Shown: positions 1 through 9,572, numbered from the stretch's first letter. The stretch is 64,000 nucleotides of DNA from Streptosporangium lutulentum (GCF_030811455.1 NZ_JAUSQU010000001.1:186001-250000), one strand, 5' to 3'. Notes: generated by a model from the sequence alone, not told the origin. Program-made: numbers and translations.

Positions 1-451
1 GATCGTCAAGGGGCCGGAAGGTTTCGGGATGGGAGGCCGGCTTCCGGGCGTGAGTCCGTGAGGCATAAAGAGAAGGCTTGATCATGAAATATGCGCTCGC
101 GTGGATATACAGGGGCCTTAGCGTAAGTTGACGCGCCGGAAGGTGGGGCTTGCCTCACCCTTTTCCGGGATACCTCGCCCATGGAACCGGACGACTGTGA
201 TCTCTACCGTGGTGGTTCGACATCCTCCCCACAACCGAGACCGGGAGACACCGGCCTTCGCGGGCCGGAATCTCCCGCTTCACCGGCGACCGCCTCCGGC
301 TCGCGCCGCTCGGGCGCCGTGCCGCCTCCGCGGACCCGGACGAGAGCACCACCGATCACGCCTGCGACGGTTCGGCCGCCGCCGGCGTCGAACGTGTCAT
401 CGGACGGCACGGCCCCGCGTTCCCCCGAGACCCCCGCACCGGAAGGACCAG
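1..451. other. Gene-free stretch upstream of the two-component system
   Basis: I see no convincing gene here. Open frames run through it on both strands, but their composition is Arg/Pro-rich and they look like GC-driven shadows. The stretch presumably carries the promoter of the histidine kinase gene; I could not identify a clear -35/-10 pair. Confidence 0.5.
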
Positions 452-1699
452 ATGACCCACACCGAGGTGAGCACCCCCTGGGACAGGATCCGCCCCCACT
501 GGTCGGCGCAGACCTGGCTCCGCACCGTTCACGTGGTGACGGGGGTTCCGATCGCCCTGCTGGCCTCGCTGGTGATCTTGGGTCTGGCCTTCCTGTCGGT
601 GACGCTGGTCTGGACCGTGGTGGTCCCGCTGATCACGCTGCTGCTGCTCTTCCGGTCCGTGCGGCTGCTCACCTGGTTGCAGCGGTGCCGGTTCTCCGCC
701 TTCCTGGGCGTGGAGATCCCCGCGCTGCCACGCCGCTCCGGGGGCGGCAACCCGCTGAAGCGGCTGCTCGACGAGGCACGGACGAGAAGCACCTGGCGGC
801 AGATCGGATATCACCTGACGTCACCGCTGATCAGCGGGATCGGATTCGTCATGGTGGTCGGCGCCTGGTCGGGGAGCCTGGTCACGGCCGCCCTCGCCGT
901 ACGGCGCTGGAACCTGGACGGCACCTGGGCGAGTGTGGGGGTCGCCCAGTTCGCCCTGCTCTCAGCGGCCCTGTTCGTGGCCGGGCCGTGGGTGGTGCGC
1001 GGCGTCGCGGCGCTGGACGTGATCGCCGCCGAGGCCCTGCTCGGCCCCAGCCTCAGCGACGAGCTCGTCCTGCGGGTGGAGACGCTGAGGGAGAGCCGCG
1101 CCGAGGTGGTCGACGCCGCGGACGCCGAGCGCCGCCGCATCGAGCGGGACCTGCACGACGGCACCCAGCAACGGCTGGTGTCGCTCGCGATGAACCTGGG
1201 CATGGCCCGCGCCAACCTCGTCGACCTCCCCGAGCCCGCCCGCGAGGTGATCGCGCAGGCCCACGAGGAGGCCAAGCAGGCACTCAAGGAACTGCGAGAC
1301 CTGGTGCGCGGGCTGCATCCGGCCGTGCTCAGCGACGAGGGCCTGGACGCGGCGCTGTCCGGTCTCGCCGCGCGAGCCCCGCTGCCGGTACGGCTCCGCG
1401 TCGACATACCCGAACGGGCCTCTCCCACGATCGAGGCGGTGGCGTTCTTCGTCGTGTCCGAGACACTGACCAACATCGCCAAGCACGCCCGAGCCTCCAG
1501 CGCCCAGGTCACGATCGACCGCCGGGGCGACCTGCTCCACCTGACGATCTTCGACGACGGCCGGGGCGGCGCCGGCCTCGACGGGGGAACCGGGCTGCGC
1601 GGCCTGGCCCAGCGCGTCGGATCCGTGGACGGCGCCCTGCGCATCGACAGCCCCCCGGGCGGCCCGACGACGATCAGAGTGGAGCTGCCATGCGAGTAG
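452..1699 (+). CDS. Sensor histidine kinase (HisKA_3 / NarL-type)
   Basis: Membrane sensor kinase of a two-component system, 415 aa. I chose the ATG at 452 because GGAAGGA precedes it; the open frame extends further upstream, but that part is Arg/Pro-rich and unlike a protein. Two hydrophobic regions, about residues 26-68 and 120-175, are membrane segments. The HisKA_3 dimerisation box (ERRRIERDLHDGTQQRL) places the phosphoacceptor His at residue 235. A HATPase domain follows, with the N-box ETLTNIAKHA and the GTGLRGLAQRV loop. The stop overlaps the start of the response regulator, so the two are translationally coupled. The signal sensed is unknown. Confidence 0.93.
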   Translation: MTHTEVSTPWDRIRPHWSAQTWLRTVHVVTGVPIALLASLVILGLAFLSVTLVWTVVVPLITLLLLFRSVRLLTWLQRCRFSAFLGVEIPALPRRSGGGNPLKRLLDEARTRSTWRQIGYHLTSPLISGIGFVMVVGAWSGSLVTAALAVRRWNLDGTWASVGVAQFALLSAALFVAGPWVVRGVAALDVIAAEALLGPSLSDELVLRVETLRESRAEVVDAADAERRRIERDLHDGTQQRLVSLAMNLGMARANLVDLPEPAREVIAQAHEEAKQALKELRDLVRGLHPAVLSDEGLDAALSGLAARAPLPVRLRVDIPERASPTIEAVAFFVVSETLTNIAKHARASSAQVTIDRRGDLLHLTIFDDGRGGAGLDGGTGLRGLAQRVGSVDGALRIDSPPGGPTTIRVELPCE

Positions 1700-2331
1700 T
1701 GCTCGCCGAGGATTCCGTCCTGCTCAGAGAAGGACTCATCCGCCTGCTCGGCTCGGCGGGCATGGAGGTCGTGGCGGCGGTGGCCGACGCCGGCGACCTG
1801 CTGCGCGCCGTGGACGAACACGATCCCGACCTCGTCGTCACCGACGTGCGGATGCCGCCCTCGCACACCGACGAGGGGCTGCGCGCGGCGCTCGTACTGC
1901 GCCGCCAGCGGCCGGGGCTCGCGATCCTCGTGCTCTCGCAGTACGTCGAGGAGCGTTACGCCACCCAGTTGCTGTCCACGGCGACCAGCGGCATCGGATA
2001 CCTGCTCAAGGACCGGGTCGCCGACGTCACCGAGTTCCTGGACGCGCTGCGCCGGGTCGCCGCGGGCGGCACGGCCCTCGACCCGGAGGTGGTCGCCCAG
2101 CTCCTGCTCCGCAGGCACAGCGACCCGCTGGAGCGGCTGACCCCCAGGGAGTACGAGGTGCTGGCGCTGATCGCGGAGGGCCGGTCCAACAGCGGGATCG
2201 CCGAGGCCCTGGTGGTCTCCGAGAGCGCGGTCGGCAAGCACATCAACAACATCTTCACGAAACTCGACCTCTCCGGCGTGGACAAAGACCACCGCCGGGT
2301 GCTGGCCGTACTGCGCTTCCTGAAGGTCTGA
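1690..2331 (+). CDS. Response regulator, NarL/LuxR family
   Basis: Cytoplasmic partner of the preceding kinase, 213 aa. The receiver domain (about 1-120) has the acidic pocket AED near residues 6-8 and the phosphoacceptor Asp52 in VVTDVRMPP. A conserved Lys follows in YLLKDRV. The C-terminal LuxR-type HTH starts at LTPREYEVLALIAEG and contains SESAVGKHINNIFTKL. The ATG lies inside the last codons of the kinase gene, an overlap of 10 bases, which indicates coupled synthesis. The gene that follows 13 bases later, a membrane-anchored DUF4097-like protein, is probably in the same transcript and may be an output of the system. Confidence 0.94.
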   Translation: MRVVLAEDSVLLREGLIRLLGSAGMEVVAAVADAGDLLRAVDEHDPDLVVTDVRMPPSHTDEGLRAALVLRRQRPGLAILVLSQYVEERYATQLLSTATSGIGYLLKDRVADVTEFLDALRRVAAGGTALDPEVVAQLLLRRHSDPLERLTPREYEVLALIAEGRSNSGIAEALVVSESAVGKHINNIFTKLDLSGVDKDHRRVLAVLRFLKV

Positions 2332-2344
2332 GAGGGATACGTCG

Positions 2345-3151
2345 ATGCGAAGCAACGTCCGGACCGGATGGATCGCCGTGGGCGGCGCTCTCACCGTGCT
2401 CGCCGTACTCGGTGTGGCCCTGGTCGTGTGGATCGGGGTCACCCGTGTCGGCGTGTCGCAGGAGACCACCCGCCGGCTGCACCCGTTCACGTCGCCTGCG
2501 ATCGTGGTGGACACGACCGGGCGCGTCAACGTCTCGGTCGTCTCCGGTACGACGGAGCAGCTGGTCGTGACGCGGGAACTCTCCTGGATCCAGCACAAGC
2601 CCGCGGTCACGGAGGCGTGGGACGGCAGGACGCTGCGGATCGGCGTCACCTGTCCCGGAGCCGACCTCGACCGCGGACTCGTCTGCCAGGCCGACTACAC
2701 CCTGACCCTGCCCGCCGCCACCGACGTCGAGGCGACGAGCCCCGAGGGGAACGTGACGGCGAACGGCATCTCGGGTGACCTGCGGCTGTCCACCGTCTCC
2801 GGCGATGTGATCGTGGACAACACGCTGGGGAGACTGTGGGTGCGGGCCGGGGAGGGGAACGTGATCGGGGGCGGCCTGCGGTCCGCCGAGGCCGACGTCG
2901 AGGTCGGCAGCGGCAACGCCGTCCTGGGGTTCACACGGCCGCCCACCGACGTCAGGGCCATGGTGAGGACGGGTGGGGACGTGGAGGTCACGGTGCCGTA
3001 CGGCGACGGCTACCGGGTGGAGGCCGACGCCAGCGACAAGTCCATCGACGTCCAGCTGGATCCCGAGGCCCCGAGAAAGATCACCGCGCTGACCGCCCAC
3101 GGCAACCTGCGGATCTTCTCCTTCAGCGGGATGCCGGGGACGGGAACGTAG
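2345..3151 (+). CDS. Membrane-anchored DUF4097-like beta-structured protein
   Basis: 268 aa. One transmembrane helix lies at about residues 9-31 (VGGALTVLAVLGVALVVWIG), followed by an extracytoplasmic region rich in short beta repeats (GNVTANGISGDLRLSTVSGDV, with similar repeats after it). That repeat pattern is typical of DUF4097/adhesin-like proteins encoded with envelope-stress two-component systems. It starts 13 bases after the response regulator stop, so it is likely co-transcribed. Function is inferred only from context: a cell-envelope or signalling accessory protein. No catalytic motif is visible. Confidence 0.8.
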   Translation: MRSNVRTGWIAVGGALTVLAVLGVALVVWIGVTRVGVSQETTRRLHPFTSPAIVVDTTGRVNVSVVSGTTEQLVVTRELSWIQHKPAVTEAWDGRTLRIGVTCPGADLDRGLVCQADYTLTLPAATDVEATSPEGNVTANGISGDLRLSTVSGDVIVDNTLGRLWVRAGEGNVIGGGLRSAEADVEVGSGNAVLGFTRPPTDVRAMVRTGGDVEVTVPYGDGYRVEADASDKSIDVQLDPEAPRKITALTAHGNLRIFSFSGMPGTGT

Positions 3152-3292
3152 ACCGCGGGCCCGAAGAGGACCGTGAGGGCGGGTCCTTCACATCGATCCC
3201 GTTCTCCCGTGGACGCTCGGCGAACAAACGGGTGATCTTCGCCGCCCGGGTGTGCAATGTTCGGGCAAAGAGCCGTACGCGAGGGGTCGGCA

Positions 3293-3621
3293 GTGCCGGA
3301 GATCAAACCATTGCGGCCGGGAGATCCGCAGCGGCTGGGAGATTACTCGCTCAGGGGCTGGCGGTCCTCGGCGCGGCCGCGGCGGCGTTTCTGACCGTTC
3401 AGTTCGGTTTCACGCCGGACGAGGACCTCACACCCACCACGCCTGCCGTCAGCCCGTCCCCGTCCCCGGTCCCGACGCTCTCCACCGGTTCCGCCCTGCT
3501 CGACCGGATCGGGGAGACGGGCAGGCTCCGGGTGGCCTACCGCGACGGTCTTCCCGGGATCTCGCTGGGCAGGCCGCCCCGTGGATTCGAGACGGAACGG
3601 CCCCGCCCGGAAGGGTGCTAG
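3293..3621 (+). pseudogene. Remnant of a Ser/Thr kinase - substrate-binding fusion gene
   Basis: The GTG at 3293 opens a frame reading VPEIKPLRPGDPQRLGDYSL, the usual N-terminus of actinobacterial Ser/Thr kinases just before the glycine loop. That frame stops after 34 codons. From about 3355 another frame continues with a transmembrane helix (LAVLGAAAAAFLTVQF), a Pro/Ser/Thr linker and LLDRIGETGRLRVAYRDGLPGIS, which resembles the start of a solute-binding domain, then stops at 3621. The kinase catalytic domain and most of the binding domain are missing. I read this as a gene collapsed by internal deletion plus a 3' truncation. The kinase-plus-binding-domain architecture is known in actinomycetes; the assignment here rests on short stretches. 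Confidence 0.55.
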
Positions 3622-3661
3622 CCCTCGCCCGGAGCGACCGGGCGAGGCGCCGGCGTGGCCG

Positions 3662-5212
3662 TCAGGACGAGGGGCAGACGGTTCCCTCGGCCGGGACCTT
3701 CCCGTTGAGCAGGTAACCGTCGGTGGTCCGCTTGACGCACGGGTCTCCGGACAGGTAGGAGGCGTGACCCTCGCCCTTGTAGGTCACCAGCACGCCGGTT
3801 CCGAGCTCCTTGGCCAGCTTCGGCGCCCATTCGTACGGCGTGGCGGGGTCGCCGGTGTTGCCGATCACCACGATCGGCGCCGAACCGGCGGCGTTGACCT
3901 TTCTGGCCTCGTCGCTGCCGGGAACCGGCCACAGCGTGCAGATGCTGCCCAGACCGGGGCTGCCGAAGAGCGGGGAGAGCTTCAGCGACTCGGTCTCGGT
4001 CCTGCGCAGTTCCTCGCTGGTCGGCCGTTCCGCGGTGTCCACGCAGCTGATGGCCGGGAAGCTGCTCATGAGGGTCGTGTAACCGCCGTCGGGCAGGCGG
4101 CCGTTGTAGTTGTCGGCCAGGGCCAGCAGGATCCGCCCGTCGCCCTTCAGCCCCTGGCTCACGGCCCGGTCCAGCAGGGGCCAGGTCAGCTGTGAGTACA
4201 GGGCGGCGGAGATGGCGGTGCTGGCCAGCCCCTGGGTGACGGTGCGGTCACCGACCTTGATCGGCTTGGCCTTCAGGTCGTACAGGAGTTTCTCGACGTT
4301 CTTGTCCGCGATGGTGGTGTCGCTGCCGATCTCGCACTGCCCGGGTTCTTTGACGCAGTCCTTCAGGAAGGCCTCGTAGGCGTGCTGGAAGCCGGTCGTC
4401 TGGGCCAGGGTGCGCTGTTCCAGCGTGGCGCTGGGGTCCAGCGTGCCGTCCAGCACCATCCGGTTCACGTTCTTGGGGAACTTGGTCGCGTAGATCGCGC
4501 CGAGTTGCGTGCCGTACGAGATGCCGAAGTAGTTGAGCTGCTTGTCGCCCAGTGCCGCGCGGAGACGGTCCAGGTCCTGGGCGGCGTTCACGGTGCCGAC
4601 GTAGGGGAGGAGCTTGCCGGACGTCTGCCCGCAGGCGTCGACGAACTCCTTGGTGCCCTTCTCGATCGCGTCCCGCTCCGCCTCGTTGGTGGGCAGGGTG
4701 TTCAGCGAGGTGTACTTGTCCATTTCCTCGTCGTCGCCGCACCTGACGCCGGAGCTGCGCTCCACCCCGCGCGGGTCGAAGCTGACCAGGTCGTAGCGGG
4801 TGCCCAGGCTGCTGAAAGCCTTCGCCGCCTGTGCCAGGGTGTCGACGCCGGAGGCGCCGGGACCGCCGAAGTTGAAGACCAGTGAACCGATCCGCGGGCC
4901 GGGACCGGAGGCCTTGGTACGGATGACGGCGATGCTCAGGGACGGGCCGTCGGGTTTGGCGTAGTCGAGCGGGACCGAGATCTTCCCGCACTGCAACAGG
5001 GGGTCGGGCTTGGCGATCGTTCCATCGGGGCGCCTGATGTCGGTGCAGGTGGCCCACGTGATCGCCCCCGGCGAGCCGGCCGCGCTCGGGTCGGCGGCGG
5101 GTGCTCCTCCCGCCACGTCGGCGGCGCTGTTGCGGCCGGTGTTGCCGCTGCAGGCGACCAGCGCGGTAGAGAGGACCGCGGCTACGGTGGCCGCCCTTAG
5201 CGTTCTTGGCAT
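3662..5212 (-). CDS. Secreted alpha/beta hydrolase, tripeptidyl aminopeptidase family
   Basis: 516 aa lipoprotein. The signal peptide ends in the lipobox LVAC, with Cys21 as the lipidation site, so the enzyme acts outside the membrane. An alpha/beta-hydrolase core contains the oxyanion segment NFGGPGASG (about 114-122) and the nucleophile elbow GISYGTQLG with Ser232. The TAP-like C-terminal domain carries the catalytic Asp region (VIGNTGDPATPYEWA) and His (GEGHASY). Family members remove tripeptides or act as proline-type exopeptidases (the SlpD/SlpE/TAP group). The ribosome-binding site AGGGGA at 5220-5225 lies inside a hairpin arm. Confidence 0.92.
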   Translation of the reverse strand: MPRTLRAATVAAVLSTALVACSGNTGRNSAADVAGGAPAADPSAAGSPGAITWATCTDIRRPDGTIAKPDPLLQCGKISVPLDYAKPDGPSLSIAVIRTKASGPGPRIGSLVFNFGGPGASGVDTLAQAAKAFSSLGTRYDLVSFDPRGVERSSGVRCGDDEEMDKYTSLNTLPTNEAERDAIEKGTKEFVDACGQTSGKLLPYVGTVNAAQDLDRLRAALGDKQLNYFGISYGTQLGAIYATKFPKNVNRMVLDGTLDPSATLEQRTLAQTTGFQHAYEAFLKDCVKEPGQCEIGSDTTIADKNVEKLLYDLKAKPIKVGDRTVTQGLASTAISAALYSQLTWPLLDRAVSQGLKGDGRILLALADNYNGRLPDGGYTTLMSSFPAISCVDTAERPTSEELRRTETESLKLSPLFGSPGLGSICTLWPVPGSDEARKVNAAGSAPIVVIGNTGDPATPYEWAPKLAKELGTGVLVTYKGEGHASYLSGDPCVKRTTDGYLLNGKVPAEGTVCPSS

Positions 5213-5219
5213 TCCATGC

Positions 5220-5245
5220 TCCCCTGAAGTCGTTCGTTCAGGGGA
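5220..5245 (-). promoter_or_regulatory. Hairpin covering the Shine-Dalgarno of the aminopeptidase gene
   Basis: TCCCCTGAA and TTCAGGGGA form a 9-bp perfect stem around an 8-base loop. On the minus strand the arm nearest the gene contains AGGGGA, the likely Shine-Dalgarno, 7 bases before the ATG at 5212. Folding would occlude ribosome binding. The structure is seen directly; the regulatory role is inference. Confidence 0.55.
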
Positions 5246-5246
5246 G

Positions 5247-5290
5247 TGAATCGCTCCCCCGGAGGTCGTTCGCCCGGGGGGAGCGATTCA
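5247..5290 (-). terminator. Strong 14-bp hairpin between aceE and the aminopeptidase gene
   Basis: Arms at 5247-5260 and 5277-5290 are perfectly complementary around a 16-base loop. The stem sits between two minus-strand genes, and its loop contains the same GGTCGTTCG-like core as the neighbouring hairpin. It can act as a terminator for aceE read-through or as part of the leader of the next gene. Confidence 0.5.
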
Positions 5291-5297
5291 ACCCTAA

Positions 5298-5333
5298 CCG
5301 GGCGGGCTCTCCAGAGAAAGAGACCCCGCCCGG
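5298..5333 (-). terminator. Terminator hairpin after aceE
   Basis: CCGGGCGGG (5298-5306) pairs with CCCGCCCGG (5325-5333) around an 18-base loop, just downstream of the aceE stop on the minus strand. There is no clear T-tract, as is common for actinomycete terminators. Confidence 0.6.
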
Positions 5334-5339
5334 TAACGA

Positions 5340-8090
5340 TCACAGTCCCATGGACTGGACGTCGTTGCTCTCGGCGCCACCGGCCTCGGTCACACCGTTC
5401 TTCAGGTGGTACCTGGCGATCGCGTCGCTCAGCACCCCGGCGTCGAGCTCGCCCCGCTTCACCAGCTGGGTGAGCACGGCCAGGGTGATCGAGGCCGCGT
5501 CCACGTGGAAGTGGCGGCGCAGCGCCGACCGGGTGTCCGACAGGCCGAAACCGTCGGTGCCGAGCGAGGTCCAGTCACCCGGTACCCACTGGGAGATCTG
5601 GTCCTGCACCGCGCGCATGTAGTCGCTGACGCCCATGAACGGCCCCTGGGCCGCCGACAGCGCCTGCGTCACGTAGGGTACGCGCTGCTCGGCGTCGGGG
5701 TTGAGCAGGTTGTGCTCCTCGACGGCGAGCGCCTCGCGGCGCAACTCCGACCAGGAGGTGGCCGACCAGACCTCGGCCGCCACGCCCCACTCCTCGGCCA
5801 GCATCCGCTGGGCCTCCAGGGCCCAGGGCCCGGCCACGCCGGACACCAGGATGTTGGCCTTCGGACCCGAGACGGCGGCCGGAGCCGGGGCGAACCGGTA
5901 AAGACCCTTGAGCAGGCCCTGAACGTCCAGGCCCTCGGGCTCGGCCGGCTGGGGATACGGCTCGTTGTAGATGGTCAGGTAGTAGAAGACGTTCTCCGGC
6001 TTCTCGCCGTACATCCTCCGCAGGCCGTCCTGAACGATGTGGGCCAGCTCGTAACCCCACGACGGGTCGTAGGACACCGCCGCCGGGTTCGTCGAGGCGA
6101 TCAGCGGGGTGTGACCGTCCTCGTGCTGCAGGCCCTCGCCGTTCAGGGTGGTACGGCCGGCGGTGGCGCCGAGCAGGAAGCCCCGGCCCATCTGGTCGCC
6201 GAGCTGCCACATCTGGTCGGCCGTACGCTGCCAGCCGAACATCGAGTAGAAGATGTAGACCGGGATCATGTGCTCGCCGTGCGTGGCGTACGCCGTGCCG
6301 GTGGCGATCGCCGAGGCCATCGAGCCGGACTCGCTGATGCCCTCGTGCAGGATCTGACCCTCGGTCGACTCCTTGTAGGACAGGAGCAGCTCGCGGTCCA
6401 CGGCCTGGTAGGTCTGGCCGTGCGGTGAGTAGATCTTGGCGGTCGGGAAGATCGCGTCAAGACCGAAGGTGCGCGCCTCGTCGGGGATGATCGGCACGAA
6501 CCGGTGGCCGATCTCCTTGTCGCGCATGAGGTCCTTGAGCAGGCGGACGACGGCCATGGTGGTGGCGACGTTCTGCTTGCCGGAGCCCTTCTTGAGCTGC
6601 GCGTAGGCCGCGTCGCCCGGGAGCTTGATCGGCTTGGCGCGGACCACGCGCTTGGGCAGGAAGCCGCCCAGGGCCGCGCGGCGCTCCTTCATGTACTCGA
6701 TCTCGGGGTCGTTCTCGCCCGGGTGGAAGTAGGGCGGGAGGTCGGCCTCGAGGGCGGAGTCGGGGATCGGCAGGTAGAGCCGGTCGCGGAACTCCTTCAG
6801 GTCGGCCTTGGACATCTTCTTCATCTGGTGCGTCGCGTTGCGCGCCTCGAAGTCCTTGCCGAGCGTCCAGCCCTTGATGGTCTGGGCGAGGATGACCGTC
6901 GGCTGGCCGACGTGCTCGCGGGCCGCCTTGTAGGCCGCGTACACCTTGCGGTAGTCGTGGCCGCCGCGCGGCAGCTTGCGGATGTCCTCGTCCGTCAGGT
7001 GCTCGACCATCTTGCGCAGGCGCGGGTCGCCGCCGAAGAAGTCCTCGCGGATGTACTCGCCGGACTCGACGGAGTAGGTCTGGAACTGGCCGTCGGGGAC
7101 GGTGTTCATCTTGTTGACGAGCACGCCGTCGACGTCGGCCGCCAGCAGCGGGTCCCAGTCGCGGCCCCAGACGACCTTGATGACGTTCCAGCCGGCGCCC
7201 CGGAAGTAGGACTCCAGCTCCTGAATGATCTTGCCGTTGCCGCGCACCGGGCCGTCGAGACGCTGCAGGTTGCAGTTGATGACGAAGGTGAGGTTGTCCA
7301 GCTCCTCGCGGGCGGCCAGGCCGATCGCGCCGAGCGACTCGGGCTCGTCCATCTCGCCGTCGCCGAGGTAGGCCCAGACATGGCTGCGGCTGGTGTCCTT
7401 GATCTTCCGGTTCAGCAGGTAACGGTTGAACCGGGCCTGGTAGATGGCGCCGATCGGGCCGAGACCCATGGAGACCGTGGGGAACTCCCAGAAGTCCGGC
7501 ATCAGGCGGGGGTGCGGGTAGGAGGGCAGGCCCCTGAAGCCGTGGGAGAGCTCCTGCCGGAAGGCGTCGAGCTGGGCCTCGTTGAGGCGGCCCTCCAGGA
7601 ACGCGCGGGCGTAGATGCCCGGCGCGGCGTGGCCCTGGAAGAAGACCTGGTCTCCGGACTCGCCGTGGTCCTTGCCGCGGAAGAAGTGGTTGAAGCCCAC
7701 CTCGTAGAGCGACGCCGCCGAGGCGTAGGTGGCGATGTGCCCGCCGACGTTGGTGCGGGCGTTGGCCCGGGTCACCATGACGGCCGCGTTCCAGCGCGTG
7801 TAGGCGCGGATACGGCGTTCGACGTACTCGTCGCCGGGGAACCAGGGCTCGCGCTCCGGGGGGATGGTGTTGATGTAGTCGGTGCTGCGCAGGCCGGGCA
7901 CTCCGACCTGGTTCTCTCGGGCCCGTTCCAACAGCCGAAGCATCAGGTAACGGGCGCGAGTGCGACCCTCCGTCTTGATGACGTTGTCGAGCGACTCAAG
8001 CCACTCCTGGGTCTCGCTGGGGTCGACATCAGGGAGCTGGCTGGGTAGGCCGTCGCTGATGACCGAGAAACGCTGGCGTCCGGAAGCCAC
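5340..8090 (-). CDS. aceE: Pyruvate dehydrogenase E1 component, homodimeric type
   Basis: 916 aa, full length for the homodimeric AceE family. It decarboxylates pyruvate with thiamine diphosphate and passes the acetyl group to the lipoyl E2, feeding acetyl-CoA to the TCA cycle. The ThDP/Mg motif is visible as [34 protein letters not shown] at about residues 243-276. The N-terminus ([21 protein letters not shown]) and the region around [28 protein letters not shown] match the family. No E2 or E3 gene is nearby, as is usual in actinomycetes. It is transcribed away from the yjbQ-DUF3052 block. Confidence 0.97.
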   Translation of the reverse strand: MASGRQRFSVISDGLPSQLPDVDPSETQEWLESLDNVIKTEGRTRARYLMLRLLERARENQVGVPGLRSTDYINTIPPEREPWFPGDEYVERRIRAYTRWNAAVMVTRANARTNVGGHIATYASAASLYEVGFNHFFRGKDHGESGDQVFFQGHAAPGIYARAFLEGRLNEAQLDAFRQELSHGFRGLPSYPHPRLMPDFWEFPTVSMGLGPIGAIYQARFNRYLLNRKIKDTSRSHVWAYLGDGEMDEPESLGAIGLAAREELDNLTFVINCNLQRLDGPVRGNGKIIQELESYFRGAGWNVIKVVWGRDWDPLLAADVDGVLVNKMNTVPDGQFQTYSVESGEYIREDFFGGDPRLRKMVEHLTDEDIRKLPRGGHDYRKVYAAYKAAREHVGQPTVILAQTIKGWTLGKDFEARNATHQMKKMSKADLKEFRDRLYLPIPDSALEADLPPYFHPGENDPEIEYMKERRAALGGFLPKRVVRAKPIKLPGDAAYAQLKKGSGKQNVATTMAVVRLLKDLMRDKEIGHRFVPIIPDEARTFGLDAIFPTAKIYSPHGQTYQAVDRELLLSYKESTEGQILHEGISESGSMASAIATGTAYATHGEHMIPVYIFYSMFGWQRTADQMWQLGDQMGRGFLLGATAGRTTLNGEGLQHEDGHTPLIASTNPAAVSYDPSWGYELAHIVQDGLRRMYGEKPENVFYYLTIYNEPYPQPAEPEGLDVQGLLKGLYRFAPAPAAVSGPKANILVSGVAGPWALEAQRMLAEEWGVAAEVWSATSWSELRREALAVEEHNLLNPDAEQRVPYVTQALSAAQGPFMGVSDYMRAVQDQISQWVPGDWTSLGTDGFGLSDTRSALRRHFHVDAASITLAVLTQLVKRGELDAGVLSDAIARYHLKNGVTEAGGAESNDVQSMGL

Positions 8091-8531
8091 TGGGTCTCGC
8101 CTTCCGAGGATGGACTTTTGTCTGGTGTAGGTCGTCTTCCATCCTGGTCGCTTACCCCGGAAAGTGCATCTCTACTGACCGGTAACCAGGAGGTCCCTGC
8201 TGGCAGGGGACGAAAGTGGCCTAGACCACCGATGGTAGGACGAATAACCACCAAAGGTTACATCGAGCTTCTTCTTTTTTTACCCTCTCCCGGCACCGGG
8301 AATCCGGCCCCCGCGATCCCCCTTGATCGGGAGGGTCCCCATGGGGAATCCGGGACGTCTTCCGAGGGAGACGGAGCGTCATCCGCCGGTAGAGGACGTG
8401 TGCCGGAGACTCGACCCCGCCTCTCGGAACATGCAACATACGCCCTCGGACGCACCATCTGCTGTTCTCCGTGACGCGGTGTGCCGGGTGTACTCGTCGT
8501 CGCAGCTCAGGATGGATCGTAGGATCAGTAT
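8091..8531. promoter_or_regulatory. Divergent intergenic region between aceE and yjbQ
   Basis: This 441-base gap should hold the aceE promoter (minus strand) and that of the yjbQ gene (plus strand). It contains the dyad TAACCACCAAAGGTTA at 8247-8262 (5-bp arms) and a homopolymeric T run near 8274-8280. The dyad is a candidate operator; nothing in the sequence identifies its protein. Confidence 0.4.
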
Positions 8532-8939
8532 GTGAGATCTCAGACGATCGAGGTGGTAACGGGTTCCCGTGAACGGGTGCACGACATCACCTCCGAGTGC
8601 GAGAGTTTCGTCCGGTCGTGCGGGGGCGACGGTCTGTTGCACGTCTTCGTGCCCCACGCGACCGCGGGGATCACGTTGATCGAGCTCGGCTCGGGCAGCG
8701 ACGAAGACCTGCTCACGGCCTTGAAGGACCTGCTCCCGGCCGATGACAGATGGAAACACGCGCACGGATCGAGAGGGCACGGACGGTCGCACGTCATGCC
8801 GGCCCTCATTCCTCCGTACGCCACCGTTCCGGTTCTGTCGGGGCGGCTCGCGCTGGGAACCTGGCAATCCATCGCCGTGGTGGATCTCAACATCGACAAT
8901 CGGGAACGCCAGGTCCGTTTGTCATTTTTGTCGGACTAA
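8532..8939 (+). CDS. YjbQ family protein (UPF0047)
   Basis: 135 aa, the usual length. Conserved signatures are HVFVPHATAGITL near residue 36, the His-rich HGSRGHGRSHVMPALIPP in the middle, and GTWQSIAVVDLN near the end. Family members have been described as having secondary thiamine-phosphate synthase activity, and the His/Glu set suggests a metal site; the physiological role is uncertain. The start is GTG at 8532, which overlaps an out-of-frame ATG TGA at 8530. A weak AGGA precedes it. Confidence 0.88.
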   Translation: MRSQTIEVVTGSRERVHDITSECESFVRSCGGDGLLHVFVPHATAGITLIELGSGSDEDLLTALKDLLPADDRWKHAHGSRGHGRSHVMPALIPPYATVPVLSGRLALGTWQSIAVVDLNIDNRERQVRLSFLSD

Positions 8940-9062
8940 TTCATACGTAGCACACTCGTTGCCGTGGCGACCGTTGACGACTGAGGGTCACAGCGTGTGG
9001 ACTGTGCCGAAGCACTTTGAGCACCGTGTGATTGCGGGGCCATTCAAGCAGGAGGGACAAAC

Positions 9063-9491
9063 GTGAGCGCGACCGCGGGTCAGGCGCAAGGCGAACGCGG
9101 CCTGGCCGAACGGCTCGGCCTCAAGCAGGGTCAGCTGGTGCAGGAGGTCGGATGGGACGAAGACGTCGACGACGATCTGCGCGATTCCATCGAGGAGCTG
9201 ACCGGTAACGAGCTGGTCGATGAAGACTTCGAGGACGTCGTCGACATCGTGCTGCTGTGGTGGCGCGACGGTGACGGCGATCTGTTCGACGCCCTGAGCG
9301 GGGTGCTGACCAACCTGAGTAGCGGCGGCCAGATCTGGCTGCTCACTCCCAAGGCCGGCAGAGACGGGCACGTGGAGCCCAGTGACATCGGGGAAGAAGC
9401 AACGACTGCAGGACTCTCGCAGGCGAGCAGCCTCAGCGCGGCCCCCGACTGGTCGGGGACGCGGCTGACTCCTCCCAAAACGCGCCTCTAA
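9063..9491 (+). CDS. DUF3052 family protein
   Basis: 142 aa acidic cytoplasmic protein. The GTG start is preceded by GGAGGG at about 9050. The conserved pattern includes ERLGLKQGQLVQEVGWDEDVDDDLR and LLWWRDGDGDLFDALSGV, then a glycine loop before WLLTPKAGRDGHVEPSDIGEEA. DUF3052 genes lie next to aceE in many actinobacteria, as here, but the biochemical role is not established. A 14-bp terminator hairpin follows at once. Confidence 0.88.
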   Translation: MSATAGQAQGERGLAERLGLKQGQLVQEVGWDEDVDDDLRDSIEELTGNELVDEDFEDVVDIVLLWWRDGDGDLFDALSGVLTNLSSGGQIWLLTPKAGRDGHVEPSDIGEEATTAGLSQASSLSAAPDWSGTRLTPPKTRL

Positions 9492-9497
9492 GGGGCT

Positions 9498-9535
9498 GTC
9501 CTGCCGTGCGGTTCATGCGAGCCGCACGGCAGGAC
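9498..9535 (+). terminator. Terminator after the DUF3052 gene
   Basis: GTCCTGCCGTGCGG (9498-9511) pairs perfectly with CCGCACGGCAGGAC (9522-9535) around a 10-base loop, seven bases past the stop codon. It separates the DUF3052 gene from the peroxiredoxin gene. Confidence 0.8.
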
Positions 9536-9572
9536 CATGGGCGTTTGCCATCTGATGGAGGGATTTTCAGGT

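Noticed and set aside
811..2649. Very long minus-strand frame opposite the two-component system
   Set aside because: It lies fully antisense to genes with clear domains, and its composition (Ser/Thr/Arg-rich, no motifs) is that of a GC-codon-bias shadow.
6504..8048. 514-codon plus-strand frame opposite aceE
   Set aside because: Val/Asp/Gly/Leu-rich shadow of a canonical aceE gene with no recognisable domain or ribosome site.
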